Origin: Calothrix sp. NIES-3974
Lineage (GTDB): Bacteria > Cyanobacteriota > Cyanobacteriia > Cyanobacteriales > Nostocaceae
Direction: 5' to 3'
NCBI RefSeq assembly: GCF_002368395.1
Contig: NZ_AP018254.1
Coordinates: forward strand, 2,480,001 to 2,544,000
DNA: 64,000 nt
Below the pieces are notes generated by a model. The model was given only the letters and a program-made list of their open reading frames with translations, was not told the DNA's origin and ran no database searches. The stretch's first letter is position 1. Each line of letters starts with the position of its first letter. Both the position numbers and the translations under genes were made by a program. Positions 18,049 to 28,932 of this stretch are shown one piece after another.

Positions 18049-18720
18049 ATGAGTATTACTCCTGAGTCGGTACAAGAATTATTAGCTTCGGAAGATTTAG
18101 GCGATCGCCTGCGTGCGGTCAATCAAATCCGTACTTTGGAACCTGCTGCGGGGTTTGAATTATTGCAAACAGCGATTCAAGACCATCATGCAAGGGTACG
18201 TTATGCAGCAATCAGTCAAATGGATACTTTGGGTGGACAAAATCCCCAATTATCCCTAGAAATTTTACGCGATCGCCTCCTCAATGATAAGGAACCCGAT
18301 GTCCAAGCAGCAGCTGCTGATTGTTTAGGTGCTTTAAAATTAACCGCAGCTTTTGAGGATTTGTACCAACTCTACCACTCCACCTCCGAATGGCTGATCC
18401 AATTTAGTATCATTGCCGCATTAGGAGAAATGGGTGATCCCCGTGCTTTTGAACTTCTCCAACAAGCCCTCAATTCCGACAACGAGTTAGTTCAAACAAC
18501 TGCAATTCGAGCTTTAGGTGAACTTGGCAACCCCGCAGCTATTCCCCTACTTGTACCCTATGCAAATAATTCGGATTGGCAAGTTCGTTACAGTGTTGCT
18601 TGCGCACTCAATTTACTCAATCAACAGGGTGATGATGCTGCTAAATCTACCCTTGCAACCCTAGCTGAGGATGAAATCGCTGCTGTTGCAGAGGAAGCAC
18701 AACGCGGCTTAAATGTTTAA
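18049..18720 (+). CDS. nblB: HEAT-repeat protein, NblB-like
   Basis: 223 residues made of about five HEAT/PBS-lyase repeats (for example RLRAVNQIRTLEPAAGFELL, ARVRYAAISQMDTLG, VQAAAADCLGALK, VQTTAIRALGELGNPAAIPLL). Length and the N-terminus MSITPESVQELLASEDLGDR match what I remember of NblB, a phycobilin-lyase-like protein needed for phycobilisome breakdown under starvation. Other HEAT lyase-like proteins of this size exist, so the symbol is tentative. Confidence 0.65.
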   Translation: MSITPESVQELLASEDLGDRLRAVNQIRTLEPAAGFELLQTAIQDHHARVRYAAISQMDTLGGQNPQLSLEILRDRLLNDKEPDVQAAAADCLGALKLTAAFEDLYQLYHSTSEWLIQFSIIAALGEMGDPRAFELLQQALNSDNELVQTTAIRALGELGNPAAIPLLVPYANNSDWQVRYSVACALNLLNQQGDDAAKSTLATLAEDEIAAVAEEAQRGLNV

Positions 18721-18768
18721 AGTATTTAAGTGTTCCGGAATACCCCACACATGCGGGGGTTGCTGCCA

Positions 18769-18804
18769 GTGACGAGAATCACACCTGTTAATGATTCATG
18801 TCCT
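18769..18804. promoter_or_regulatory. Paired palindromes upstream of small RNA 1
   Basis: GTGACGAGAATCAC (18769-18782) and ATGATTCATGTCCT (18791-18804), centres 22 bp apart. The first has the GTGA-N6-TCAC form of CRP-family sites; the second is a weaker ATGA-N6-TCAT relative. Centres lie about 65 and 43 bp before the conserved RNA start. Confidence 0.6.
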
Positions 18805-18840
18805 AGTAAAAAGGTAATTTCACTGACATAGTTATAAATA

Positions 18841-18915
18841 ACTGAACTCTAGCCGAGTCATTAATAGGGAACACACTGGATAGCCGACAGTCTTGTCAGA
18901 GATTGTCGGTTTTTG
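18841..18915 (+). ncRNA. Small RNA, array copy 1
   Basis: An approximately 70-nt RNA predicted from a block conserved in three copies: ACTGAACTCTAGCCGAGTC, then AATAGGGAACACACT, then a terminator hairpin (CCGACA 18884-18889 with TGTCGG 18904-18909, five T). TATAAA at 18833-18838 is a likely -10, so the true 5' end may be a few bases inside. ACTC/GAGT can form a 5' hairpin with loop TAGCC. No reading frame. Tandem small-RNA arrays are known in Nostocales (NsiR1), but I cannot confirm identity. Confidence 0.7.
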
Positions 18916-18989
18916 CTATTTCCATCGTGATACCAATTGGAAAAATACCACGGATAAATTTTATTCGTACGGATAAATTTGATTTGTAG

Positions 18990-19009
18990 AGACGCGATAT
19001 ATCGCGTCT
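18990..19009. repeat. Dispersed palindrome AGACGCGATATATCGCGTCT
   Basis: Perfect copy located between small-RNA copies 1 and 2, so it has inserted into, or been carried within, the array spacer. Confidence 0.8.
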
Positions 19010-19053
19010 CTAAATTCAATATATCCCGTCTCTAAATTCAGCAATTTTGATGA

Positions 19054-19089
19054 GTGACCAAAATCACACCCAGCCATGACCTAAGTCAT
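19054..19089. promoter_or_regulatory. Paired palindromes upstream of small RNA 2
   Basis: GTGACCAAAATCAC (19054-19067) and ATGACCTAAGTCAT (19076-19089), the latter a perfect ATGAC-N4-GTCAT palindrome. Centre spacing 22 bp; centres about 66 and 44 bp before the conserved RNA start, as in copies 1 and 3. Confidence 0.65.
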
Positions 19090-19126
19090 TTTACGGAGTG
19101 CGATCACCCTGGAATAATCGAAGATG

Positions 19127-19201
19127 ACTGAACTCTAGCCGAGTCATTTAATAGGGAACACACTTAGCTACCGATGGATTTCACACATCTGTCGGTTTTT
19201 T
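19127..19201 (+). ncRNA. Small RNA, array copy 2
   Basis: Same conserved 5' block as copy 1 with one extra T before AATAGGGAACACACT. The terminator stem is CCGATGGA (19171-19178) with TCTGTCGG (19188-19195), which pairs fully using two G-U pairs although its sequence differs from copies 1 and 3, then a run of seven T. AATAAT (19113-19118) is a plausible -10. Confidence 0.7.
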
Positions 19202-19235
19202 TATATTTTATTCCTACTCCCTCTGCATCAAGCAA

Positions 19236-19271
19236 GTGACCAAAATCACACAAGGTCATGATTAATGTCAT
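19236..19271. promoter_or_regulatory. Paired palindromes upstream of small RNA 3
   Basis: GTGACCAAAATCAC (19236-19249) and ATGATTAATGTCAT (19258-19271), centres 22 bp apart and about 65 and 43 bp before the RNA start. The surrounding spacer sequence is not conserved with the other copies. Confidence 0.65.
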
Positions 19272-19307
19272 TTATGTAGACAAGGAAAAAACCAATAATA
19301 AAAAACA

Positions 19308-19381
19308 ACTGAACTCTAGCCGAGTCATTAATAGGGAACACACTGGACGACCGACAGCTTTCACGGACTGTCGGCTTTTTA
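19308..19381 (+). ncRNA. Small RNA, array copy 3
   Basis: Conserved block as copy 1; terminator CCGACAG (19351-19357) with CTGTCGG (19368-19374) and a T-rich tail, which also abuts the 3' end of the convergent response regulator gene. AATAAT near 19294-19299 may be the -10. Confidence 0.7.
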
Positions 19382-19396
19382 TTTTTGATTGGGAAA

Positions 19397-20041
19397 TTAT
19401 TCAACTAAACCATGCTGGATTGCAAACCTAACTAATTGGGAACGATTACTATTATTTGTTTTGTGTAATAAACTGCTGACGTATTTTTCCACAGTTCGTG
19501 GACTTAAATGCAATTTGCGACCCATATCCGCATTTGATAAACCTTGACACAGCAGACTCAAAACTTCTCGCTCCCGCTTGGTGAAAGGTTCTGCTAAAAG
19601 GGTTTCTCGTGATTTTTGTTCTGAATCTAATTCGTCATGACCCGATTCTTGATAAACTGATTGCAGGAATTGCGATCGCTTGAGTAAATTCCGAATTGCT
19701 GCTCCTAATTCTTCTAACTCAAAGGGTTTGGGTAAGTATAAGTCACAACCTGATTCGTAACCGAGAATCCGCTCCTGGGTTTGATTTCGCGCTGTTAATA
19801 GAATGACAGGGAGAACCCCTAAATTCGGATTTTGTCGTAGACGACGCACCAATTCGTAGCCATTCATCCGTGGCATAATAATGTCTGTAACGATCAAATC
19901 AATCGGATTACTCTCCGCGATCGCCAAGGCTTTCTCTCCGTCACCAGCAACCATCACCTCGTATCCACATAACTCCAGATAGTCGTTAATAGAGATACAG
20001 GTACTGAAATCATCATCGACAACGAGGATTTTTAATGACAT
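19397..20041 (-). CDS. Response regulator, receiver plus LuxR-type HTH
   Basis: 214 residues from the ATG at 20041, chosen because GAGGGGGA lies just upstream; an ATG at 20086 would add 15 residues. The receiver domain (about 1-120) has DDD at the acid pocket, the phospho-acceptor Asp in DLIVTDIIMP, T in LLTARN and K in PKPF. Residues about 150-210 are a NarL/FixJ HTH (FTKREREVLSLLCQGLSN...LSPRTVEKYVSSLLHK). It is a DNA-binding two-component output protein; no cognate kinase adjoins. Its 3' end meets the small-RNA array, which might place it in the same control circuit. Confidence 0.9.
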   Translation of the reverse strand: MSLKILVVDDDFSTCISINDYLELCGYEVMVAGDGEKALAIAESNPIDLIVTDIIMPRMNGYELVRRLRQNPNLGVLPVILLTARNQTQERILGYESGCDLYLPKPFELEELGAAIRNLLKRSQFLQSVYQESGHDELDSEQKSRETLLAEPFTKREREVLSLLCQGLSNADMGRKLHLSPRTVEKYVSSLLHKTNNSNRSQLVRFAIQHGLVE

Positions 20042-20943
20042 CGAACAATCCCCCTCGTATTCGCTATTCTCGGAATCACTTAACAATACAAATACTCGTC
20101 AAATTTAAGCATCAAGCAACAGTTTTTGATTTTACACTTTGAAGAATACATGATTATAGATTTATGAATATACAATCCAAAATAGCAAACAATATCTATT
20201 TATAGACGTTTTCTCTCAAGATTTTCCCCAAAATACGATTATTAAGATGGTGATCTACAGAGGTGTAACAATTATTACCCAAAAACAATCCAGAATCAAA
20301 AATTAATAAAGGAATTAAATGCGAATATTAATTAAAAATTTTACGTTGTGTAGAGACGTAGCATGGCTACGTCTTTTTTAAATATGTAAAAATAATAGAA
20401 TGTATTCTGAGATACGTAGTATTATTCAATAGGTGAGATAAAATCCACAACCCATCCTGACTCAGGTTATAGTATTTTACTATACTGTGAGCAGTTAGCT
20501 ATGTATCCTAATCCAAGAGATTTTGGCAATTTGGCAAGTCCAATTTCTCACCGCTATTAGTATAGGTGTTTGTAAACCTACAAAGCAGAGAACCGCAACA
20601 AAAATCACAGAATCAAACAGTAACCCGTTAATTTTGAATTAGCAAAGATATAGCTTGCTTCCCCAGGGGGATAAAAAATACAGGGTTAGAGAAATTCTTG
20701 TTCATGAGTCCATATTGGATTCTCATATTCTATATTACCTGATGTCTAGGTAAAATAATTACTTCGTCCGATTAACTTCCCTATCTTTACAAGGAGGGAG
20801 GACAGGGGTGAGGTGTTGCTTTAATATTTAATTATCTCTACCCACCTGATTCTGTATTATTTCCAAAATGTATTTTTTCGCTTTGACTTTACATTTTTAT
20901 TCTGCGTAAACTCATCAAGATATATTCTTATAAGTGGTGTGCT
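20042..20943. other. Long intergenic region
   Basis: About 900 bp, AT-rich, with no supported gene. It contains a GTAGC-type palindrome at 20352-20376 that ends in a T-run and could act as a terminator. Nothing else recognisable was found. Confidence 0.5.
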
Positions 20944-22791
20944 ATGGTATCCAGCATCGATTTTATTCGTGACAGTTGTATATCTCATCTAACGGAGGAA
21001 TATCCAACTGTTACACTGGTTGCCAACGGTGCGGAAATCGAATTTTTACCGTTAACAGATTTCCCGATAGTGCGTTTATCGTCACAGATTGTGGCAAAGT
21101 TAAGGCCTATTTATCAATTATATAAATCCGAAAATAAATTATTGTCTCGTCAACCGGCTTTTTTTCGGTTGGTGCAAATGCTAGTGACGGTTGCATTGAT
21201 TAATTTTCATGCTCGTCGTCAATTTCCGGAAGATTCTCGTTATTTCGCTAAATTGAATCGTCAGGATTTTGAGAAGCATAAGGCTGCGTTATTGAAGCAA
21301 GCACAAAAGTATGATGCTAAAGCCGCATTAAAATTACAATCTCACCCCCATTATTTAAATCCAGATTTAAATTTTCAGCAGCAGCGATTGGGATGGTTAG
21401 ATGTAACTAAAAAAAGTATTTATAGACTGATCAGAATTTTAGATAATTTCCTGTATCACCGTCAAAGTGATAGACATAACTCAGAAAATAGTTGGGATGA
21501 TAATAATTGTAATTCCGTCAATCTTGAAGAATTGATTATTCAAATTTGCGAAAGAATTGAAAATTTAAACTTAGTTGCTCGTCCCGGTGAAAATACTTTA
21601 GTTGTGGGGATAGATGGTTCGGTACATGGTACCAATCCAGCTAATATTCAAGCCTATGAACGGCTTTATCGTACCCACCAAGATACCCGCTTCAATTTCC
21701 GTATTTATAGTGGTCAAGAAATTGGATTTCCGGTTTGTAATTCGATTGAGGAAACAAATCAAATCTATGATTTTGTCGTCACCACATTAAAAAAATATGG
21801 CGTCAATTTTACCACCACAGCCGGAGTGCATTTACATGTGAATGTGAGCAATAGTAGTTTATCAGTAGAAGATACGATCGCGCAAATTGGAAATACGACC
21901 ATAGCCACTGCTGCGGTGTCTCAGGTATTAGAAAACATTTTACCAACTACCCGTCGCCAAAACACCTATGCAATGACTTTTGCAGACCAGGTAGAAGGAC
22001 ATATTTGCCGTCATCAACGTCCCCTGAGTAAACTGGAATATGTGCAAAAAAAAGTGAAAATGATGCAGCAGGCAGTTTTATCGGATGCGGATTTATTACT
22101 TGATAAAAATGCTGCAATTTACGAGTTTATTTTAGGGTTGACCTATGGTATTGCACCAATTCAACACGAATATAATTATCAACAAATTATCGCCATCAAT
22201 AGTAAATCGCCCCCGGAAATTATCCGTCAAGCTTCCATTATTGCCCGCAATCCTCGCTACACATCCATTAATATTACACCCTTTCTCCAAGACCCGAATA
22301 AACCAACCTATGAATGGCGAGTTTTAGCATCCTGTGAGGACAGTCAATTACAGGGGAAATTAATGACATTTTTATATCGAGTCATTAGCTATCAGTATCA
22401 GGTTCAACGGACGGAAGTGATTACTGACCATAACCATAATCTCGATTATTTATATTTTTATTATCCAGATGGTAGGGTGAGAACTATTCAAAATAGCCTT
22501 TGGGATTGGTTGGATTTTACGGACTGTTTAGAATTATTTACTGCTGCCGATTTTGATAAAATTAATAATCCCGATTATTGGCAAGCCTATGATATTAAAA
22601 ATCAACAATATCTAGACCTGGATGCTAATCAGTATTGGGCTACAGGTCAATTTTACCCTGCACCAATTATTACTGATTTTCCATTAGAATTAGGGCAAGA
22701 TAATTATCTGAATCATTATTCAGAAATACAGGAACCAATCGAACAAGATAGGGCAATTCTTGACTTCCTCAATTTTGTTTTTGATATCTGA
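20944..22791 (+). CDS. Amidoligase-like protein (COOH-NH2 ligase fold), function unknown
   Basis: 615 residues. The middle and C-terminal half carry what I recognise as the amidoligase pattern: acidic start GIDGSVHG (about 222-229), ENxIxxFVVTTL helix, GVHLHVNV at 294-299, RYTSINITPF near 438-447 and YEWRVLAS at 456. Amidoligases are glutamine-synthetase-like ATP-dependent enzymes that form amide or peptide bonds. The N-terminal 200 residues (helical, basic) are not recognised. It stands alone with long flanks on both sides, so context gives no substrate. Confidence 0.5.
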   Translation: MVSSIDFIRDSCISHLTEEYPTVTLVANGAEIEFLPLTDFPIVRLSSQIVAKLRPIYQLYKSENKLLSRQPAFFRLVQMLVTVALINFHARRQFPEDSRYFAKLNRQDFEKHKAALLKQAQKYDAKAALKLQSHPHYLNPDLNFQQQRLGWLDVTKKSIYRLIRILDNFLYHRQSDRHNSENSWDDNNCNSVNLEELIIQICERIENLNLVARPGENTLVVGIDGSVHGTNPANIQAYERLYRTHQDTRFNFRIYSGQEIGFPVCNSIEETNQIYDFVVTTLKKYGVNFTTTAGVHLHVNVSNSSLSVEDTIAQIGNTTIATAAVSQVLENILPTTRRQNTYAMTFADQVEGHICRHQRPLSKLEYVQKKVKMMQQAVLSDADLLLDKNAAIYEFILGLTYGIAPIQHEYNYQQIIAINSKSPPEIIRQASIIARNPRYTSINITPFLQDPNKPTYEWRVLASCEDSQLQGKLMTFLYRVISYQYQVQRTEVITDHNHNLDYLYFYYPDGRVRTIQNSLWDWLDFTDCLELFTAADFDKINNPDYWQAYDIKNQQYLDLDANQYWATGQFYPAPIITDFPLELGQDNYLNHYSEIQEPIEQDRAILDFLNFVFDI

Positions 22792-23146
22792 AAATAATTA
22801 CTTCTTCTCATTTATTCTGAGATTCTTGCTTGATGTAGAGGGAGTTTTGTTGGGTTCCACTGCGTTCCCATGTTAAGCTTTGCCTATTGCATAACGAATT
22901 ACTTTTCGATCCAAAAGGCGATCGCAATACCCAAAATTAGAATTATAATTGTTCACATTTTGTATTAAAATCAAAATAATCGTAGAGACGTAGCACCGCT
23001 ACGTCTCTACTACACGACGTAAAATTTTCAATTCATATTTGTGTTCAACAACGTCCCAAAATTGAATATATGGCGATCGCATGACTTTGAATTATAAACC
23101 CCCTCCTCCCTGTACAGACGACCCGACAGTTCGTCTCTACGGACTA
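22792..23146. other. Intergenic with two palindromes
   Basis: Holds a GTAGC-type palindrome (22984-23008) with the TTCACATTTTGTATTAAAATC flank and an imperfect ACCC-type palindrome (about 23115-23136). No gene is seen. Confidence 0.6.
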
Positions 23147-24754
23147 CTAACTCAGTTGAGCAACAATTTGATTTTCCAGGAGCATATCATTGGTAAGTAA
23201 ATCTTCAACACTGATGCGGAGGAATCGTTGCTCATCCACCATAAACCGGATTTTAATGCGATCGCTACCGGGAAAACCAGGTGGTGTTAATTTGGCGATT
23301 GTTCGCGCTCCTTCGCTGTCATTCAATGGTTTAACGCTGGTAACACCTGTATCTACCCGTCGGGTAATCAAGCGATCGCCATCAAAGTAAACTTCGGTTC
23401 CCCCCGTATCTGCACCCAGTTCTCCCATGATTAATTCGATACTGGGTTGGTTTTCCCTAGATGCACCTAATGCTAATTCTACTGGGTTATTCATGGGATA
23501 GGGTTGTCCTGCGGGGATAATCGGATGCCATGCATGGCGATTGTTGCGTCGATCCCAGTAACGGATACCATAACTGTGGTAGAGAAAATCTTTAATTTCC
23601 AAGCCTTGAGCAATTTGTAATGCACCTTGAGCGATCGCTTCAAAGGGTCGTTGACTAAGAATTTTGCTATCCTCAAAATATTCCCGTATCCAGGTTTGGA
23701 AAGCTGGTAGTTGAGATGTACCACCCACCAATAACACTGCACTAATATCGGTAATTTCCACCCCTTGACGACGAGCTTGTTGCAACAAACTTGTCATCGA
23801 TGCATTTAAACGGTCTTGAAAACCATTGGTTTGGAGGATATTTTCTAAGCGATCGCGATTCAGTTCTAATTCATAGGTTTCTAAACTATCTTCATCGAAA
23901 TAAACTTCGCTTGCTTGATGAGCGCTGGAAAGTTGGATTTTGATCCTTTCAGCGAGTCGGGTGGTGAAAGCATTTGGAGATAAACCTTGATTTTGGGCAA
24001 AATAATCAACAATCCAATTATCGATATCCGTTCCCCCTAAATTTTGTCCAGCTTTAGCTAATACCCGTGCAGTTTTCACCTTTTGTTTAGAATCCTCCGC
24101 TAGGGATTTATTTCCCCACTTAAGGAGGAAACCAATGGGTTTTCCACCACTTACCCCCTGGACACCCTGATCCAACTGCACCAACGATAAATCTAAAGTC
24201 CCACCCCCAAAATCAACAACCAGTAAAATCTCCTCCTCCGTCAAACCGTAACCTAAAGCTGCAGCTGTCGGTTCATCAATAATCCGTACCTGCTCCACGG
24301 GTAAGGATTGACACACCCGACCTAACCAATGGCGATAGGTTTCAAAACTATCCACAGGGGTGGTTAAAATCAGGGAATCTTCAACTTCCGTATAGGAATT
24401 GCGCAATTGATGAATTACCTGGGAAAGAAACCATTCCCCTACCTGTTCAAAGGTAATAGTTTGACCATCCAACTCCGGTAAAAACCCTTGAATATCCGTA
24501 CCAATACCCCGCTTAAAACTGCGGAAAAATCTTGCATCGGAAGCAATATCTAAACCGCGATCGCGTACCTGTTGACCCACTAGAATCTTGCCAAGGGTAG
24601 CATCTTCAACATAAACCAAACTGGGAATCAACGGTGGATTTAAACCCTGTTGCAGCGATAAATTGGGTATGTTGAGGGTTTCAGCTTGACCAGTTGCGGA
24701 ATTCCAACGGGCAATAACCGTATTACTAGTACCAAAGTCAATTGCGATCGCCAT
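23147..24754 (-). CDS. Hsp70-family protein, non-canonical
   Basis: 535 residues against about 640 for DnaK. The actin-like ATPase motifs are intact: IDFGTSNTVIARW (phosphate 1), VDFGGGTLDLSL (phosphate 2) and LLVGGTSQLPAFQ (adenosine). The C-terminal part is a short beta region without the helical lid or EEVD-like tail. Such shortened Hsp70-like proteins are frequent in cyanobacteria and their clients are unknown. Confidence 0.85.
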   Translation of the reverse strand: MAIAIDFGTSNTVIARWNSATGQAETLNIPNLSLQQGLNPPLIPSLVYVEDATLGKILVGQQVRDRGLDIASDARFFRSFKRGIGTDIQGFLPELDGQTITFEQVGEWFLSQVIHQLRNSYTEVEDSLILTTPVDSFETYRHWLGRVCQSLPVEQVRIIDEPTAAALGYGLTEEEILLVVDFGGGTLDLSLVQLDQGVQGVSGGKPIGFLLKWGNKSLAEDSKQKVKTARVLAKAGQNLGGTDIDNWIVDYFAQNQGLSPNAFTTRLAERIKIQLSSAHQASEVYFDEDSLETYELELNRDRLENILQTNGFQDRLNASMTSLLQQARRQGVEITDISAVLLVGGTSQLPAFQTWIREYFEDSKILSQRPFEAIAQGALQIAQGLEIKDFLYHSYGIRYWDRRNNRHAWHPIIPAGQPYPMNNPVELALGASRENQPSIELIMGELGADTGGTEVYFDGDRLITRRVDTGVTSVKPLNDSEGARTIAKLTPPGFPGSDRIKIRFMVDEQRFLRISVEDLLTNDMLLENQIVAQLS

Positions 24755-25040
24755 TGAGTAATTTAGTAATTGATAATTATCTGCATGAAATTATTAATTA
24801 CATTAAGATATTATCCCCCATCGGGTCAAACGATTTTGGATTTTAGATTTTGGATTTTGGATTCAGAAAGCGGGTACGTCGTTGTTTTGTGTGTGTAGAG
24901 ACGTAGCAATGCTATGTTTACACTACATAAGTAATACAAACCATCAAACCAAAAAATCCCTGATTGTTACCGCAGACTGCCCACCGACTCGTATGATGAT
25001 TAAAGAGAATAAGAAATAGCCATTTCAAAAACGGCATAAC

Positions 25041-25904
25041 ATGGGTAGTATTTGGGAACTGGATTTTTACTCACGTCCAATCCTGGACGAAAATCAAAAA
25101 AAAGTTTGGGAGGTGTTGATTTGCGAATCTCCCCAAAGTGTGAATGACGATTGGAAAAATCTGTTTCGCTATGCGCAGTATTGTCCCAGCACGGAGGTGA
25201 ATTCCGTCTGGTTACGTAATGCAATTCAAACTGCTGTGACTCAAGCTGGTACAGCACCGATGCGCATTCGCTTTTTTCGGCGACAAATGAATAATATGAT
25301 TACCAAGGCTTGTAATGATGCGGGGATTGCTGTACAACCGAGTCGGCGAATTTTAGTACTACACCAATGGTTGCAGGAACGCATGGAAACCGTCTACCCC
25401 AATGAACCGGGTTTTCAGGGGGGAACCAATCCCTCGGTGCGTTTAGATGCACCCTTACCGCAACGTTTACCCGATGCATTGGAAAGTGAAAAGTGGGGAT
25501 TTGTCACTTTAGCTGCTAGTGATTTTACGGATATGCCCGATTGGGAAATTGGTTTTGCCGAAGGATTCCCCTTGAGTTTAACGGGAATTAGTCCAGAGAC
25601 AAAAATTCCCGGAATATTACTGTTTTCTGCACGAGCTTTACCTGTAGCAGCATGGATGTCTGGATTAGAGTTAGCATATCTACGATTTGATCCGGGTCAA
25701 GGTGGACAAATGTTATTGGAAACAGGTGCTACCGAAAGCTGGATTTTAGCTAGTGTGCGAAATCCTCAACTTTTAACCCAAGCTCAAAATTTTGAAACAG
25801 CCAAACAAGCAGCGAACGGTGTACATTTTCTCGGTATTCAAGATAATCCTGAATCGGAAGCTTTTACTGGTTTTTGGTTATTGCAGGAGGTACAATTGCC
25901 GTAA
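25041..25904 (+). CDS. Tab2/Atab2-family RNA-binding protein
   Basis: 287 residues. N-terminus WELDFYSRPILDENQKKVWEVL, then VWLRNAIQ and FFRRQMNNMI, are typical of the Tab2 (DUF1092) family, and the C-terminus has GFWLLQEVQ. The plant and algal homologues bind psaB/psbA leaders and promote photosystem translation or assembly; cyanobacterial members are assumed to act similarly. It is soluble, with no signal peptide. Confidence 0.85.
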   Translation: MGSIWELDFYSRPILDENQKKVWEVLICESPQSVNDDWKNLFRYAQYCPSTEVNSVWLRNAIQTAVTQAGTAPMRIRFFRRQMNNMITKACNDAGIAVQPSRRILVLHQWLQERMETVYPNEPGFQGGTNPSVRLDAPLPQRLPDALESEKWGFVTLAASDFTDMPDWEIGFAEGFPLSLTGISPETKIPGILLFSARALPVAAWMSGLELAYLRFDPGQGGQMLLETGATESWILASVRNPQLLTQAQNFETAKQAANGVHFLGIQDNPESEAFTGFWLLQEVQLP

Positions 25905-25977
25905 ATAGGGTTTGCTGAATTTTGACGTGAACCGAAACAAAAAATATTTACAACATATGTATTTACAACATATGTAG

Positions 25978-25997
25978 AGACGCGATATATCACGTCT
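25978..25997. repeat. Variant of the CGATATATCG palindrome
   Basis: AGACGCGATATATCACGTCT, one base away from a perfect palindrome, between the convergent Tab2 and pgm genes. Confidence 0.75.
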
Positions 25998-26029
25998 CTA
26001 CTAATCCAAAATCCAAAATTGTTTGCTTT

Positions 26030-27721
<1,692 letters not shown>

Positions 27722-27802
27722 TTAAATAAATAGCTTCCATTACAGTAATACCTCACAGATGACCCCTATGGATAAGTTTTTTAATTTCAACCCTGTAATT
27801 CC

Positions 27803-28510
27803 TCAGTCGGATTTTGCCCCTAATTGGGCCACAAACTGTTGATGTTCCGGAGAATTTAACCCTAACTGTAACACCTCTAATACCCTTGCCATCTGATTAT
27901 TCAACAGTGCATCTACCGCTAACCATAAACCCGGAAATCTCTGGGAACAAATGATTCCCTGCTCATTCACTGGTAGTAGCCGATACTCCTCCGCCTGCAA
28001 GCTATACCAATCTAATTGATTTTCAAAGGATTGCCAGATGATATATTCCGATACCCCATTGCGACGATAGACTTGCTTTTTACTACCAGTATCAATAGCC
28101 GCACTACTAGCAGCAATTTCCACGATTAATTCGGGAACCCCTTCTAAATATCCATCCTCCGTCAAGTAGGATCTTCCCCCCACCGCTTGATCCAATATCA
28201 ACACGATATCAGGTTGGGGTTCATTATCCAGGTCTAGGCGAATTGTTGGCTCAATCCCAGATAATGTACCCGGTGTATAGACGACATAGGTTCCCAGCCA
28301 AGTCGATAGACGGCTGTGGGGTTCAGCGTGTTGTTGAAAACGTAATGGAGATGCCACGTAAACAATTCCTTCAATTAATTCGGCTTTTCTGATGTGGGGT
28401 GCTGCTTTATACCGTCGTTCAAATTCCGGACGAGTCAAGCGATCGCCGTTTTCCAGGGGTGGTATTTGCTGGGTGTTGAAGCGAGACTGGTGGTTTATAT
28501 TGGTTGTCAT
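27803..28510 (-). CDS. Uma2-family (DUF820) putative endonuclease
   Basis: 235 residues. The PD-(D/E)XK-like core is visible: EPQPDIVLIL, then ELIVEIAASSAAIDTGSKKQVYRRNGVSEYIIW. This family is hugely expanded in cyanobacteria and its role is unproved. It sits on the same strand as pgm but 138 bp upstream. Confidence 0.8.
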   Translation of the reverse strand: MTTNINHQSRFNTQQIPPLENGDRLTRPEFERRYKAAPHIRKAELIEGIVYVASPLRFQQHAEPHSRLSTWLGTYVVYTPGTLSGIEPTIRLDLDNEPQPDIVLILDQAVGGRSYLTEDGYLEGVPELIVEIAASSAAIDTGSKKQVYRRNGVSEYIIWQSFENQLDWYSLQAEEYRLLPVNEQGIICSQRFPGLWLAVDALLNNQMARVLEVLQLGLNSPEHQQFVAQLGAKSD

Positions 28511-28932
28511 GATTTCCCTTTGTTTAAATCGTCCCCAAGTAGTTTAATTGTATAAGTCGCTGGAGAAGGTGTGTAATTGATGTGGTTCTCAAAGGTCAAA
28601 GATGAAAGCTCATAATAGCCCAATGTACAACTTATACCGTTTTACTGTGGTGTTGATCGATTTAGGAGAGCAGGGGATGCAGGAAGAGTAAATGTATCAA
28701 AATTTTCGTGAAATGATATTACACAAAAAACCGTAGACACGCGTAGCGCAGCTGCTCTTGGAGATGAAAGTGTTTTTCCCTACTCCCTGCTTTCGTCACA
28801 GACTATTCCTCTTTCTGCAAATCCAGCTTGCTACAGACCAAAGAGATATATCGGCTCCGTACATATTAAATTACGAATTACGTACACGAAGCGTTGCCGC
28901 AGGCTATTACGAATTACGAATTACAAAAAATC
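28511..28932. other. Intergenic with REP-like cassette reaching the pit start
   Basis: At about 28880-28918 lies a partial copy of the GCGTTGCCGCAGGCTATTAC repeat cassette, ending CGAATTACGAATTAC immediately before the likely pit start. Upstream of it nothing is recognisable. Confidence 0.6.

Noticed and set aside
18841-19381. Naming the small RNAs NsiR1
   Set aside because: A tandem array in Nostocales fits, but I cannot recall the NsiR1 sequence well enough and the neighbour here is not hetF.
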